Of a DNA stretch of 49,396 nt, positions 9,487 through 19,048 are shown in pieces. Location of the stretch: NCBI RefSeq assembly GCF_000714815.1, contig NZ_JMIH01000026.1:1-49396 (forward strand), given 5' to 3'. Numbering within the stretch: the first letter of the stretch is position 1; the number at the start of each line of letters is the position of its first letter. The notes beneath the pieces are model-generated. The model saw only the letters and a program-made list of their open reading frames with translations, had not been told where the DNA came from and searched no databases. A program made the translations under genes and the position numbers. This stretch comes from Anditalea andensis (GTDB lineage Bacteria > Bacteroidota > Bacteroidia > Cytophagales > Cyclobacteriaceae).

Positions 9487-12400
9487 TTTAATAATGAGAT
9501 TTTTGTGATAAATGAGGAAAGTGAGTCAACAAACTTTTCAAAATCATAACCTTTATTAATTATTTCTTGGGGTATTATACCTCTATAGTCAATAAGGTGA
9601 ATAGATGTCTCATAATTTTTTTCAGCAACGAGGTTCTCGTTAACTAAGGGTTTGATATCATCCCCTATATTTGTAATGAATTTCGTTAATGGTATGACAT
9701 CTTCAATTGGTAATTTATATCTATCATTAATACCACTATAATGAGAAATGTCAACTGAACACAAAGCAAATCTGTCATTTTCTTCTACCGCTCGCTGTAA
9801 TTGTAATTTACTCATAGAAACAGAGCTTTTAGAATTCCAACGAGACTTAACTTCAATGAAATAAATAGGGACTCCATCTAAAGAAATTACTATATCTTGG
9901 CCACCCTGAACATCTGAAGTTTCCATTTCTTGGGAGTTGTTAAATGAAACCCTACTTTGAAGTTCAGAGGATAACCTTTGAAGAATTAAATTTTCAATGT
10001 TGGTTCCTATTTCATATTTATGTCTAAAGTCTGATTGCTTTTCTAATTCAAGCTGAATGACGTTTTCTGCTTTATCTAAAATTGCTTCAAAATCCTTATT
10101 CTGTATAAGAAGTCCCAATTTCTTAAGCTGATGCTCTTTCAATGTCACTATAGAAAATATATCATCCTTAGTATTTTCATTTGTTACAATATCCAACATT
10201 AGGTTAGCTTTTTTATCATCTAACCTAGGGAACAATTCAGCATAATACTTTTCTCTAAGCTTAGATATAATCTTTAGGATATCATCTTTGAATGGATGCT
10301 CATTAATCTTATAAATATCATTATCAAAGAAGCAATCTTCAATTTGAAGTGCCAGATATTTGTTGGTTATAAAGCGATCTTCATCTACAAACTCATTGAA
10401 CTGTTTGTATACCAAATGCGATCTAATCTCATCCTTAGTCACTTTATCATATAGGTCCTTTACCTCATCTGAGACATCAATGTCTCTTTTTAAAGTAATG
10501 GTAGCTTTTAGCTGATCTATCTGATTAGGATAAATTTCAGCCTCAGAATAAGCCTCTTTTAAGCTGTCCTCATTATTGTTGGCGATTTCTAATAGCAGTG
10601 GAATATTACTACTCACCCACTGGTTATTATGGTACTCTATCAGATTAAAAAATACTTTTACCAATATTTTTCTTGATGAACGAATGTCTAGGTTCTCCTC
10701 CTGCTCATCAAGGTTTGGCAAATAGATTAGATTATCTTCCAGTCCGTAATACCTGCTAATGATTTTTGCCAGTTTGGCAGGCTTGCTATTCGATTCTAAA
10801 CTGTTATTTAGCTTACAATAATTTAGCAGAGTAATAAAGAAAGTGTAATCCAGTGTGTTACTTTGATCAAGATTAATATAATTGTAATGTTCCTGATTAA
10901 ACGGCTGAGGTTTACATATACAATTAGAAGCCTGCATTTCGTCAAGCTTCAATTTTACATTAGTTGAGAAGTCTTTTCTGGTGAACTTCTCAAAGTTAAA
11001 ATCAAAACGGAAGTCTTCATGCACTAGCCTGTCCATTGAGTGAGGGATTAAAACCTTACCCATTTCAAACAATATTGATGTTAGATCTTTTGGGATTAAT
11101 AATGTAGAAAGTAAACAGAACTTACCATCCAGATTTGGCAGTAATGTGTAGTCTGCAAAAAAATTCTTCTTCCCCTCTTCTATTAAGTTCTTGTAGTACT
11201 TAATTAAGCAGGTTTTATTGAATGCCGAAAGATGCTCTTCTGATATAGCTTCTATGAGATCTTGATGGCTTATGAAATGTACGTCTTTATTTGTCCATTC
11301 ACTTACAAACCTGCTCCATAAACTAATATTATTTTTGACAGGTATATTGGTATGGAATATAGAAACTAGTTCGTAAATCTCATTAAAAACAAAAGAACTG
11401 TTTAATAGATCCTGATCAAAGAAAACTATCTCACTTACAGACTTGAAACCATCAACGGTTTCTACAATTGGTAAGGATTTGAAGTGCTCCGTCCATGTGG
11501 CTTGTAGCTCTTCGAAGTATTCATTCAGTAAACCATTATCAGAATTCCTTTTGAAGTTGATCTTGGCATATAATAGTGGGTTAGGTACATTCAGCACTTT
11601 ATTGTTAAGGAAGTTAAAAATCATCTGAGATGCCTTTTCAACAATTCTCCTATTTTCCTGTTCCTGGTCTTTTACCTGGTCCTTATTGCTCTTTAAGTGT
11701 ATCCCATCTCTTGGTTCGGTAGGTAAGAACTTATTGCAATTGATTATAAAGTTTAAACCAAATTTTTCTGAACCTACCAGTGGATAGTATAGAAATAACC
11801 GTGCAATGCGCTCTGGAAACTCGAACAACTCTAATTGCTCATTGATAGGTAAGATAATTTCTATTTCATCTTCTGTATCAAGAATACTGTATAGGACCTT
11901 ATTGTATCCGTTCTTAGAAATTATGATCTTGAATAAATTTATGCCATACTCATTTGGTACTGGTTGTTTATTTGTCCGGATAAATGTTGTTTCAGTACCA
12001 GACTTGTCAAGTATAGTTACCTTTTTTAGTCTATCGTTAATTGTAAGCACAAGAGGTACATAGTCTTCCAGATCCTGGCTTGACTCTGCTATGTAGTTAT
12101 GCTCTTGTTCAGTTTCAGGGAGATAAGTAAATGTCGTTCTTGGATCAGAATTAAAAACAATAGCTCCTTCCGTAATAAGTTTATAGACATTGTTTTTCTG
12201 TGTTCTTATGTTATTGCTCAATTCCTTCCATTCTTTAGGACTTCTGTCGATAAGGAAGTCTTTTATCTCAAAGAAGGCATTATTTGCTTCCAATATGGAG
12301 TTAATAAGGAATTTTCTTCCGAATGTGTGAGTGGTTAAAAAGCCTGTACCATATTTACCAACTTCAGATATATCAGAATCTTCTCCATACTTTCCACTCA

Positions 12401-12680
12401 CCTGCTTTATCAAAGAAATTAGAGCCTTCGTTGTGAATGGTCTTCCATTATGGGTAAAAGAAAAGTTATTATTACTGTAATCTATTAGCACTTCACACTC
12501 CTTAGTTAGATCACAGGCATTCTGTACCATTTCCCAAATAGCGCGGTTAGAAGAAAAATTATTGAAGTTTTCAAAACCTCTTATCATCTTATCAGCATGT
12601 TGTTTCAAATCGGACAGCTCGGATTCATCTTGTGCTTGTTTTAAAATTTCATCGCGATTAATTTGTATTATTTGATTCAT
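9474..12680 (-). CDS. GHKL (sacsin-like) ATPase with C-terminal nuclease-like domain
   Basis: This 1068-residue protein begins with a Bergerat-fold ATPase of the Hsp90/sacsin type: N-box EMVQNACD (about residues 50-57), HNGRPF, and the lid motif GKYGTGFLTTH. Near residues 927-947 there is GQDIVISLDGVPIYFIEVK, a D...ExK core typical of DUF3883 and related PD-(D/E)XK domains. The middle ~600 residues are helical and unassigned. The gene sits between hsdS (35-base gap) and hsdR (13-base overlap), so it is cotranscribed with the restriction system. By domain logic it is an ATP-switched nuclease or a loader for HsdR; this is inference. It could also be an independent defence protein that travels with the operon. 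Confidence 0.85.
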   Translation of the reverse strand: MNQIIQINRDEILKQAQDESELSDLKQHADKMIRGFENFNNFSSNRAIWEMVQNACDLTKECEVLIDYSNNNFSFTHNGRPFTTKALISLIKQVSGKYGEDSDISEVGKYGTGFLTTHTFGRKFLINSILEANNAFFEIKDFLIDRSPKEWKELSNNIRTQKNNVYKLITEGAIVFNSDPRTTFTYLPETEQEHNYIAESSQDLEDYVPLVLTINDRLKKVTILDKSGTETTFIRTNKQPVPNEYGINLFKIIISKNGYNKVLYSILDTEDEIEIILPINEQLELFEFPERIARLFLYYPLVGSEKFGLNFIINCNKFLPTEPRDGIHLKSNKDQVKDQEQENRRIVEKASQMIFNFLNNKVLNVPNPLLYAKINFKRNSDNGLLNEYFEELQATWTEHFKSLPIVETVDGFKSVSEIVFFDQDLLNSSFVFNEIYELVSIFHTNIPVKNNISLWSRFVSEWTNKDVHFISHQDLIEAISEEHLSAFNKTCLIKYYKNLIEEGKKNFFADYTLLPNLDGKFCLLSTLLIPKDLTSILFEMGKVLIPHSMDRLVHEDFRFDFNFEKFTRKDFSTNVKLKLDEMQASNCICKPQPFNQEHYNYINLDQSNTLDYTFFITLLNYCKLNNSLESNSKPAKLAKIISRYYGLEDNLIYLPNLDEQEENLDIRSSRKILVKVFFNLIEYHNNQWVSSNIPLLLEIANNNEDSLKEAYSEAEIYPNQIDQLKATITLKRDIDVSDEVKDLYDKVTKDEIRSHLVYKQFNEFVDEDRFITNKYLALQIEDCFFDNDIYKINEHPFKDDILKIISKLREKYYAELFPRLDDKKANLMLDIVTNENTKDDIFSIVTLKEHQLKKLGLLIQNKDFEAILDKAENVIQLELEKQSDFRHKYEIGTNIENLILQRLSSELQSRVSFNNSQEMETSDVQGGQDIVISLDGVPIYFIEVKSRWNSKSSVSMSKLQLQRAVEENDRFALCSVDISHYSGINDRYKLPIEDVIPLTKFITNIGDDIKPLVNENLVAEKNYETSIHLIDYRGIIPQEIINKGYDFEKFVDSLSSFITKISLLKCPA

Positions 12681-12715
12681 GTAAAAAATTTTTCAGTTTA
12701 TATTTTATTAATTAT

Positions 12716-13957
12716 TTAACTTACTTTAATCTTTCCTGTCACCGCACTATTGATCAGGCTTACCTTATATTCCTTTAGCTTTTCAATCTCATTTTTTTTA
12801 CATGATATTACAACCTCCGTTTTTTCAGTCATTAGTTTTAGAAAGCATGCCATTTCTGTTTGTTCCTCTCTAGGTGGATATGGGAACAGGACATTCTTAA
12901 TTACACTAACAGCAATACCAGGTTGAGCAGCTGATTGTGACAACCTATTGAATTCAGCTTGTTTAATAGTTTCTCCCAACCAATATGTGCTTTGATTTTG
13001 TAGGGGGTAAACTACAATTGCATGTTCTGAGGCAAAAAATTTACCTTTTGCATAATTGACATTTCCACATAGTGCACCCTGACGTCCTATTAAAACGTAT
13101 TCACCTTCATTAGTAAAGGTGGTTGTATAACCTCTGAAACCATTTCCACCAAAAACTGGAAACCCTTCTTCAATAAATTTTTCTGCAGATATTGTTTCTC
13201 CACTTTGTAAATAAGCAATATGCTTTAAAGCTTTTACCTCCCAATGCTCCGGTATCTCCCCGATCCATTCCACGCCGCTATCCTTTATGGGTACATCTGG
13301 ATTTAGGCCACGGGTGACTGCTTGGTGGATGAGGATCTGCCTGCGCTCCTTGAGCAGGACGATCTGCTTTTCCTTGATGGCAATGGCTTTGTCTATCTGG
13401 GCAGTCTTGCGGTCAAGGAATTGGGCTATGGCGGTTTGTTCATTTTTGGGTGGAACAAATGTTCTAAATGAAAAGAAATTCTCCTTAGAAATAGTGTTTC
13501 TTAAACCTGTATAGAGTGGTTTAAGTCTTTTGTCAGCATCCAGATTCAAATAAAAATAATATAGAAATCCTTTATCGAAATTATCATTCGGTTTCATTAC
13601 AGTATATGCTCCCGTAATCATTCCATCGTAGTTTGATAGTCCAACTGTTCTTGGAGTTTCCTCAACATCAAACAAGCAAAAGACAAAGTCTCCTTTTTTA
13701 ACTTCCTGATAAGTATTATACTCAGCCGGAAATTTACCTTGTGGGTTTACCATATCACGTTTAATGAGGCCGTTCAAAGTAAGGGAGAGCAAGACAAAAT
13801 CTCCTGACTTTTTCCCAACAAGGTTTTTCTTTAAGATAAAAATATATTTGTTAGCTAAAGTGTCCCAATGCTCCGGAATCTCCCCCAACCATTCTACACC
13901 TGAATCTTTATATGCTGGGTATTTCGCTACTTTTAATTCTTCTACAGATGCTTCCAT
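12716..13957 (-). CDS. hsdS: Type I restriction enzyme specificity subunit S
   Basis: The 413-residue protein has the two-domain HsdS layout. Two target recognition domains each begin with a near-identical segment, KDSGVEWLGEIPEHW (about residue 17) and KDSGVEWIGEIPEHW (about 227). The central conserved helix follows, with AIAQFLDRKTAQIDKAI and KERRQILIHQAVTRG; the C-terminal helix region ends KVSLINSAVTGKIKV. It chooses the methylated sequence and bridges HsdM. The start ATG overlaps the hsdM stop as TAATG. The repeated DNA encoding the two TRD starts (about 13244-13288 and 13865-13910) could allow TRD exchange by recombination. Confidence 0.93.
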   Translation of the reverse strand: MEASVEELKVAKYPAYKDSGVEWLGEIPEHWDTLANKYIFILKKNLVGKKSGDFVLLSLTLNGLIKRDMVNPQGKFPAEYNTYQEVKKGDFVFCLFDVEETPRTVGLSNYDGMITGAYTVMKPNDNFDKGFLYYFYLNLDADKRLKPLYTGLRNTISKENFFSFRTFVPPKNEQTAIAQFLDRKTAQIDKAIAIKEKQIVLLKERRQILIHQAVTRGLNPDVPIKDSGVEWIGEIPEHWEVKALKHIAYLQSGETISAEKFIEEGFPVFGGNGFRGYTTTFTNEGEYVLIGRQGALCGNVNYAKGKFFASEHAIVVYPLQNQSTYWLGETIKQAEFNRLSQSAAQPGIAVSVIKNVLFPYPPREEQTEMACFLKLMTEKTEVVISCKKNEIEKLKEYKVSLINSAVTGKIKVS

Positions 13958-16305
13958 TATGCTAGGGATAATATTTCACGGATCAAACCATCACTTTCTT
14001 CTTCCAAAGCCAAAATATCTTTACTTACTTCTTCAATACTGCGCAATGGCTTATGACGATAAAAGTATTTATTAAAACTGATCTCATAACCGATTTTGGT
14101 CGCATCCATATTAATCCAAGCTTCAGTTACATGCGGCTTTACTTCTCGTAGGAAATAGTCATAAATATTTTCCTTTAGCGATACATTTTCTGTGTCCCGC
14201 AAATCGCTTTCTGTTTCATATTCTATATATTCACCTTTCTTACCAGTAGGGTAAAGGCCGTAGTCTGGAAGATGGGCTTCGGTACATCCTAAGTGATCTA
14301 ATTCCTTTTGCAGTTTATCTCCTCCAAGTTTTTTGATTGCCTTCACCACTTTTTCAGCATTGGCATCATACCAGCTGACAGCATTGAGGATGGCCTTCTT
14401 TTGTGCTGCGGAGAGTTTTGACTTTTGCGCTTTCAGTACAGCATCCACTTCGGTTCTAAAAATATTGAAATCCGTGTAGGTTTCGGAGCCAATTGCCTGC
14501 ATCAAACTGGTAGCAGCTTCCACTAATTCGAGTTGCTTCTGCCAAGTGCTTTTATTTACCAGCGCTTTTGCCTGCTTAGCACTCAAGTTTAGTTCTTGCT
14601 TTTCAGCCCAGTCCAGTATTGCTTTTTCATGTTTGGCAAGATGAGTGTACACTTCCTCCCCAAATTCCCCATAAGCCCAATCCATAGGTCCACGCAAGGA
14701 TTTATCAAAGCGAAGATCAGCAATTCGCTCTGCAGTGAACTGCGCCTTTAAACGTTTAGGGCGTTCTATGGTGACTTTATAATAGCCGAAGTCAGTATTA
14801 TCAAATAGTTTGGAAGCAATGCCCTCGTCCCCTTCACGCTCAACAGCCTGCATTTCCTCATAAACCTGCACGATTTCACGGATATGTTCAGGAGAAAACT
14901 CACAGTTTTTGTTGCCGAGGTTTTTGCGGAGCTTGCGGTAAAGTTGGCCAGCATCGATCAGCTGTACTTTTTCTTTTCGATGAGGAGCTTTGTTGTTACT
15001 TAGAATCCAGATATAGGTTGTGATGCCAGTATTGTAGAAAAGGTTGTTTGGCAACTGAACAATTGCTTCCAACCAATCATTTTCTATTATATATCGGCGT
15101 ATATTGCTTTCACCACCGCCTGCATCGCCTGTAAAAAGACTGGAACCATTATGTACAGAGGCTATACGGGATCCCATGGCACTCTGATGCAAAGGTTTCA
15201 TCTTGTTAACCATTTCCATCAGAAACAGTAATTGCCCATCAGAGGATCTGGGAGTGGCATCCATGTCCTCTTCATTGCCCCAGTAATCCTTAAGCTTGAC
15301 AATAAAGCGCGGGTCAATCACATCTTTGCCGTCCTTGATATACTTTTGCTCACTGCTCCAGGACTTGCCATACGGCGGATTGGAGAGCATAAAATTAAAA
15401 TTCATGCCTGAAAATTCGTCCGTACTAAGAGTCGAGCCAACGCGGATATTTTCGGGGTTGTTGCCCTTAATCATCATATCAGACTTACAGATAGCGTAGG
15501 TTTCATCGTTGATCTCTTTACCATAAAGGTGCACGTCACCCATGGCCTTGATGACACCCTCTTCATCTTTGATAAAGTTTTGGGACTCGGTCAGCATACC
15601 ACCACTCCCACAGGCAGGATCGTAGATTGTAAGTACAGGCGGCAGGTTGTCTTTTACAGGTTCGAAGATGATATGCGTCATCAGGTCGATCACCTCCCTA
15701 GGCGTAAAGTGTTCCCCAGCCTCCTCGTTATTTTCCTCATTGAATTTCCTGATCAGTTCCTCGAATACATAACCCATTCCCAGGTTGCTCAGGGCAGGGA
15801 GCTTTCGTCCGTCAGGATCTTCCTTATCAAAAGGTGTAAGGTTTATATAGGGAGAGGTGAATTTTTCCAAAACATCCAGCAGCACATCTTTGGAAGCCAT
15901 GTGGCGCACCTGGCTTTTTAGCTTGAATTTTTCGATGATCTCCTTTACATTGGGACTAAAGCAGTTTAGGTAATCTTCAACATTGGCCTGCAGCATTTGC
16001 TGGCTGTTTGATGCGGTGTCAAACAGCCTTTGAAGTGTCCATTCGCTGGTATTATAAAACACATAGCCCGAAGCATCCCGTAGGCCATTTTCATCCCATT
16101 CGGTAAACTTTGCCTCATCCCGCTGGAAAGCAAGTTCAGCCAGTACGGCATCTTTGGTAGGTTCCAACAAAGCATCCAGCCTGCGCAATACCACCATGGG
16201 CAGGATTACATCCCTGTATTTCCCTCTTACATACACATCTCTGAGACAGTCGTCGGCAATCGACCAGATGAAGGAAACTAATTTATTGTGAACTGATGAA
16301 GTCAT
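13957..16305 (-). CDS. hsdM: Type I restriction-modification methyltransferase subunit M
   Basis: This 782-residue protein is an N6-adenine methyltransferase. Motif I is DPACGSGGML (about residue 232) and the catalytic motif IV is NPPYGKSW (about 311). The N-terminal HsdM helical domain precedes them (FIWSIADDCLRDVYVRGKYR). A long C-terminal extension beyond the usual ~520 residues (from about 560) is rich in helices; that longer form is a known subgroup of the family. It heads the operon, so the promoter must lie in 16306-16948. It modifies host DNA with HsdS and forms the base of the restriction complex. Confidence 0.94.
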   Translation of the reverse strand: MTSSVHNKLVSFIWSIADDCLRDVYVRGKYRDVILPMVVLRRLDALLEPTKDAVLAELAFQRDEAKFTEWDENGLRDASGYVFYNTSEWTLQRLFDTASNSQQMLQANVEDYLNCFSPNVKEIIEKFKLKSQVRHMASKDVLLDVLEKFTSPYINLTPFDKEDPDGRKLPALSNLGMGYVFEELIRKFNEENNEEAGEHFTPREVIDLMTHIIFEPVKDNLPPVLTIYDPACGSGGMLTESQNFIKDEEGVIKAMGDVHLYGKEINDETYAICKSDMMIKGNNPENIRVGSTLSTDEFSGMNFNFMLSNPPYGKSWSSEQKYIKDGKDVIDPRFIVKLKDYWGNEEDMDATPRSSDGQLLFLMEMVNKMKPLHQSAMGSRIASVHNGSSLFTGDAGGGESNIRRYIIENDWLEAIVQLPNNLFYNTGITTYIWILSNNKAPHRKEKVQLIDAGQLYRKLRKNLGNKNCEFSPEHIREIVQVYEEMQAVEREGDEGIASKLFDNTDFGYYKVTIERPKRLKAQFTAERIADLRFDKSLRGPMDWAYGEFGEEVYTHLAKHEKAILDWAEKQELNLSAKQAKALVNKSTWQKQLELVEAATSLMQAIGSETYTDFNIFRTEVDAVLKAQKSKLSAAQKKAILNAVSWYDANAEKVVKAIKKLGGDKLQKELDHLGCTEAHLPDYGLYPTGKKGEYIEYETESDLRDTENVSLKENIYDYFLREVKPHVTEAWINMDATKIGYEISFNKYFYRHKPLRSIEEVSKDILALEEESDGLIREILSLA

Positions 16306-16440
16306 TCTTAGAATACTGAAAATTTAATTATAAATAAAATTTCTGGTAAAGAGGTCCAGAAAACCTATAACTTAAATAAAAAAAATCATTTAGCCTTATT
16401 TTCCATCCCTAAACCTACAGAATATGCGAATAGCTCGCAA

Positions 16441-16456
16441 TACCCTAATCAGGGTA
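16441..16456. promoter_or_regulatory. Palindrome TACCCT-N4-AGGGTA
   Basis: TACCCTAATCAGGGTA has perfect 6-base arms. It lies about 135 bases upstream of the hsdM start. Similar sequences, TACCCTATTCTAGGTA and variants, occur in the R elements at 24821, 29777, 37258, 45017 and 48009. A shared regulator site or a repeat remnant is possible. Confidence 0.4.
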
Positions 16457-16863
16457 ATTTTATTTCTGTCTTTTAAAATACAAATTTAATTATATGAAGA
16501 TCATTAAATATGGAATGTCAGAGAATATGAGGAGAAGTTATTTTATTGAGCATAGATCAGAATGAAATTTTTGGGTTTATTGGAATGATTAAACCTTGGC
16601 TTATCAGTATTAAATAGAATATTGATAAGCCAAAGTTTTTTTATAACTAACTTACCCTTTCCGGCTTTTTTTCCATTCTTGAATTCATATTCTGCTGTTA
16701 TAAAAATTGAATATGATATTTTTATTGATTTATCAAATAAAAAAAGTTAAATGCAATCAATATTTATATTGGATTGTGGGAGGATGTGTATAGTAACAAT
16801 ATTATCATATATGAAAAGTATGTTGTACGGTTAGAAAAATTTATTTGTATGGTTTACTATTAA

Positions 16864-16885
16864 AAATACCCCTACAGGGGTATTT
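16864..16885. promoter_or_regulatory. Perfect 10-base-arm palindrome upstream of 16949
   Basis: AAATACCCCT and AGGGGTATTT are separated by only two bases. The centre lies about 75 bases before the ATG at 16949, a plausible operator position. A spacer of two bases is too small for an RNA hairpin loop, which favours a dimeric protein site over a terminator. Confidence 0.5.
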
Positions 16886-16948
16886 CTTCTAAACAAAACT
16901 TTTATCAATTTTGGTAAGTAAAATTTTTATAAAAAAGAGGAATGTTCT

Positions 16949-17695
16949 ATGTTCAACAAGATATTATTGAATAGGAGAGGGGCATTGTTTATCATCGGGT
17001 TATTAAAAAATAGCTTTGATTCGATTACAAAGAAATTAATGCTTCTTATGGTTTTATTTTTGTTTATCCAAAACGTATCCTTTTCACAAGAGGGAAAAGA
17101 AAACCTAACAGAAATAAATTCACAAAAGGTCGATGTAGAATGGGAAAGACCATTTAATTTTTTTGCTGCAGCAGGAGCTTCCTACTTGTTTGGTAACCAT
17201 TATAGCGTTGCAGTTTCACCTATTGACAATACGATACAATTTGATAAAACTTTTCCAATCATTACTAGATTTTCTCTAGGCCTAGTTTGGAACCCTATCC
17301 CCGAAGAAGAAGATGTAAAAACTTTTTTGGATAAACGAAGGAGGGACCAATATTATAAAGTTGCAAGAAAACATTTAGCTGTCGCTTTATTAATAAATGT
17401 TTTCCAAATGAGCTATTCCAATGAATTTAATTCATCATCTCCAATTGATGTTGGATTTGGTATAGGTTATCGAAGTTCAAATTTTTTAATTCTTGGAACA
17501 GTAGAATTGACCCCAATTAGAACCCCAAGAACTTATTTTGAAAATCAATTTAGGGATAGGAATATGCCTCTAGTTTTATCTGGTTCCACAGAACCAATTA
17601 GAACTATAAGTGTTGACGACAATGCTTTATTTATGAATAGAATTTTTCCATCCTTAGGTATTAAAATGGCATATTCATTTACCAAGCAAAAATAA
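16949..17695 (+). CDS. Exported protein, possible outer-membrane beta-barrel
   Basis: This 248-residue protein has a hydrophobic stretch MLLMVLFLFIQNVSFSQ at residues 31-47, a typical Bacteroidota signal peptide ending SFSQ. The first 30 residues may be an artefact; an internal ATG at 17039 would place the signal at the N-terminus, but it lacks basic residues before it, so I keep the upstream ATG with its AAGAGGAA leader. The mature part alternates short aromatic strands (FNFFAAAGASYLFG, VDVGFGIGYRSSNF-like pattern) and ends AYSFTKQK, compatible with a small beta-barrel. The family is not recognised. It is the only plus-strand gene in the central island and has a perfect palindrome upstream. 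Confidence 0.6.
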   Translation: MFNKILLNRRGALFIIGLLKNSFDSITKKLMLLMVLFLFIQNVSFSQEGKENLTEINSQKVDVEWERPFNFFAAAGASYLFGNHYSVAVSPIDNTIQFDKTFPIITRFSLGLVWNPIPEEEDVKTFLDKRRRDQYYKVARKHLAVALLINVFQMSYSNEFNSSSPIDVGFGIGYRSSNFLILGTVELTPIRTPRTYFENQFRDRNMPLVLSGSTEPIRTISVDDNALFMNRIFPSLGIKMAYSFTKQK

Positions 17696-17760
17696 GAGCA
17701 TTTTACAAATACTTTTAGTAGAATGATGGATATCTGTATCAACATCATGAAATTCCAGTG

Positions 17761-17929
17761 ACGATGAGTCTAAGCCCCTCTTTTCGCTTGGATCCGCAGG
17801 ATCCACCAAAAGAGTTAAAAAACCAGTCCTACAGTAGATGAAATCCGTGCAACCAATCGCCGCTTTTCGCTATCACACATTTAAGAAAATTTAGAAAAAT
17901 TACTTGCTATTTAAGACAGTACCTCGACT
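17761..17929. repeat. R element copy 1 (right part only)
   Basis: It runs from AGTCTAAGCCCCTCTTTTCG to the shared edge TTTAAGACAGTACCTCGACT (17910-17929). It contains the GGATCCGCAGGATCC palindrome and CCAGTCCTACAGTAGATGAA. It aligns with 30236-30400, about 37710-37875 and about 45475-45640. The gene at 17945 starts its 3' end 16 bases after the edge. Confidence 0.85.
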
Positions 17930-17944
17930 ACCTGCCGGGCTTTA

Positions 17945-18514
17945 TTAAATTAAATCATTATTTCTTAATTCCTTTCGTGCTTCTGCCGTTAAAATAATAC
18001 TCATGATATTTACTTTCTTTGAATCTTTGAAACCAAGTTCTTTTCTTAAATCTTTAATAAAATTATCTCCATCTTTAAACATATTAAATTTATCTTGATT
18101 TCCTTGGCTTTCTATTAACTTAGTATCAAAATCAATGTACTTTTGAATTAATCTATCACTTCCCCAATTCATTAACCCCTTTTTAAATAATAACATTTCC
18201 TGTTCCGCTTTTGTGGAAAGACCGTTTTTACCTTTTTTAATATTAAAAAGCATTTCGAAATAAGAATCATAGAAATGTTCAAATACTTTTTGTTTTTCTT
18301 TTAAGATATGTAACTCATATTCTCGTTCTCTTGCTTTTTTATTATTAATACTTACTGTTAAAACAGACGTAAAGGCTGCAACAATAACAGCAACAATACC
18401 AAGTACTGAGATTTTTAATTGTAAATCGTCAATGTAAAAAATACTCCAAAAAAGCAAGCCAAGAAGAAGAAGGAAAAGAATTATCATCCAAATCTTCGAA
18501 AATATATCATTCAT
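17945..18514 (-). CDS. Two-TM membrane protein of unknown function
   Basis: This 189-residue protein has two N-terminal membrane helices (about residues 7-26 and 35-55), followed by a charged helical cytoplasmic region (INNKKAREREYELHILKEKQ onward) to the end. I do not recognise the family. The layout, two membrane helices plus a cytoplasmic helical domain, is like that of small membrane effectors but is not proof. It is a single-gene insert whose 3' end abuts R element copy 1. Confidence 0.65.
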   Translation of the reverse strand: MNDIFSKIWMIILFLLLLGLLFWSIFYIDDLQLKISVLGIVAVIVAAFTSVLTVSINNKKAREREYELHILKEKQKVFEHFYDSYFEMLFNIKKGKNGLSTKAEQEMLLFKKGLMNWGSDRLIQKYIDFDTKLIESQGNQDKFNMFKDGDNFIKDLRKELGFKDSKKVNIMSIILTAEARKELRNNDLI

Positions 18515-18630
18515 TTTTTAGTAATTTAATTGATAGTATTTACTATAATTTAAAAGTTTGTATATGATAGGCTTATTTTATTAAGCATATTTTTAATATA
18601 ATAATGATCCTAATTATGGTTTACAACAAA

Positions 18631-18718
18631 CGTAAACAGTTTTAGATGTAATCTTGCCAAGTAATAACTAATAAAAATGACTTATCAAGATTGTGTTTAA
18701 TCATAGTTGGACTTAGCC
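18631..18718. repeat. Junction hairpin A, copy 1
   Basis: The arms GTTTTAGATGTAATCTT (18639-18655) and AAGATTGTGTTTAATC (18687-18702) form an imperfect inverted repeat, followed by ATAGTTGGACTTAGCC. It aligns with 26500-26605 and 31155-31245. It lies upstream of the 17945-18514 gene and directly abuts a broken IS66 fragment. Confidence 0.7.
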
Positions 18719-19023
18719 ATACTGGTCAAGCTGAACAGCGCAAGCATTTCAGCAGGTGTTTGATGGTATAAGGGGATACCTGCCCGAATAACACTAAATT
18801 GAATCCGGGCAGATCCGCGTGGGAAATGCCTTCTATAAGTTCTATCTCATAAAAAAAACACGTTCTTCGATAGAATTTCTCTACTAGCAAATTCAGATTT
18901 GCTGATCTTGGATTCCTGCCACTTGAAAACAGGTTCTGATACGCTTCCTTGCTAATCTTTTTCATAATGCAACATTATCCACTATTTATTAAACCTGAAA
19001 TATGGATTTAATCGGATGGATAC
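18719..19023 (-). mobile_element. IS66 remnant (one end only)
   Basis: It runs from an IRR-like sequence, ATCGGATGGATAC at 19011-19023, through a degraded accessory gene to the first codons of TnpB (ATG at 18747, MLALFS). It then stops abruptly at junction hairpin A. It is related to the element at 4090-4861 but more decayed. Confidence 0.7.
18726..18965 (-). pseudogene. Degraded IS66 accessory gene
   Basis: The start MKKISKEAYQNLFSSGRNPR matches the accessory protein at 4513-4803, but the middle is frameshifted and shortened (IRWQESG has become SSGRNPR, and the tail is scrambled). The 79-residue frame ends in sequence belonging to another reading frame of the ancestral gene. Confidence 0.75.
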
Positions 19024-19048
19024 ATTTAAACTCATCTTTAAACAATAT

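Larger units (their letters stand above)
16306..16948. other. Divergent intergenic region upstream of hsdM
   Basis: This ~640-base AT-rich region separates the minus-strand hsd operon from the plus-strand gene at 16949 and must contain both promoters. I see no gene. It holds two GC-rich palindromes, listed separately (16441-16456 and 16864-16885). The segment at about 16400-16465, with TCCCTAAAC then CAATACCCTAATC, resembles the left part of the R elements. Confidence 0.5.

Noticed and set aside
4906..16305. BREX or DISARM
   Set aside because: No pglZ, brxC, drmA/B or similar genes; all core genes fit type I restriction-modification.
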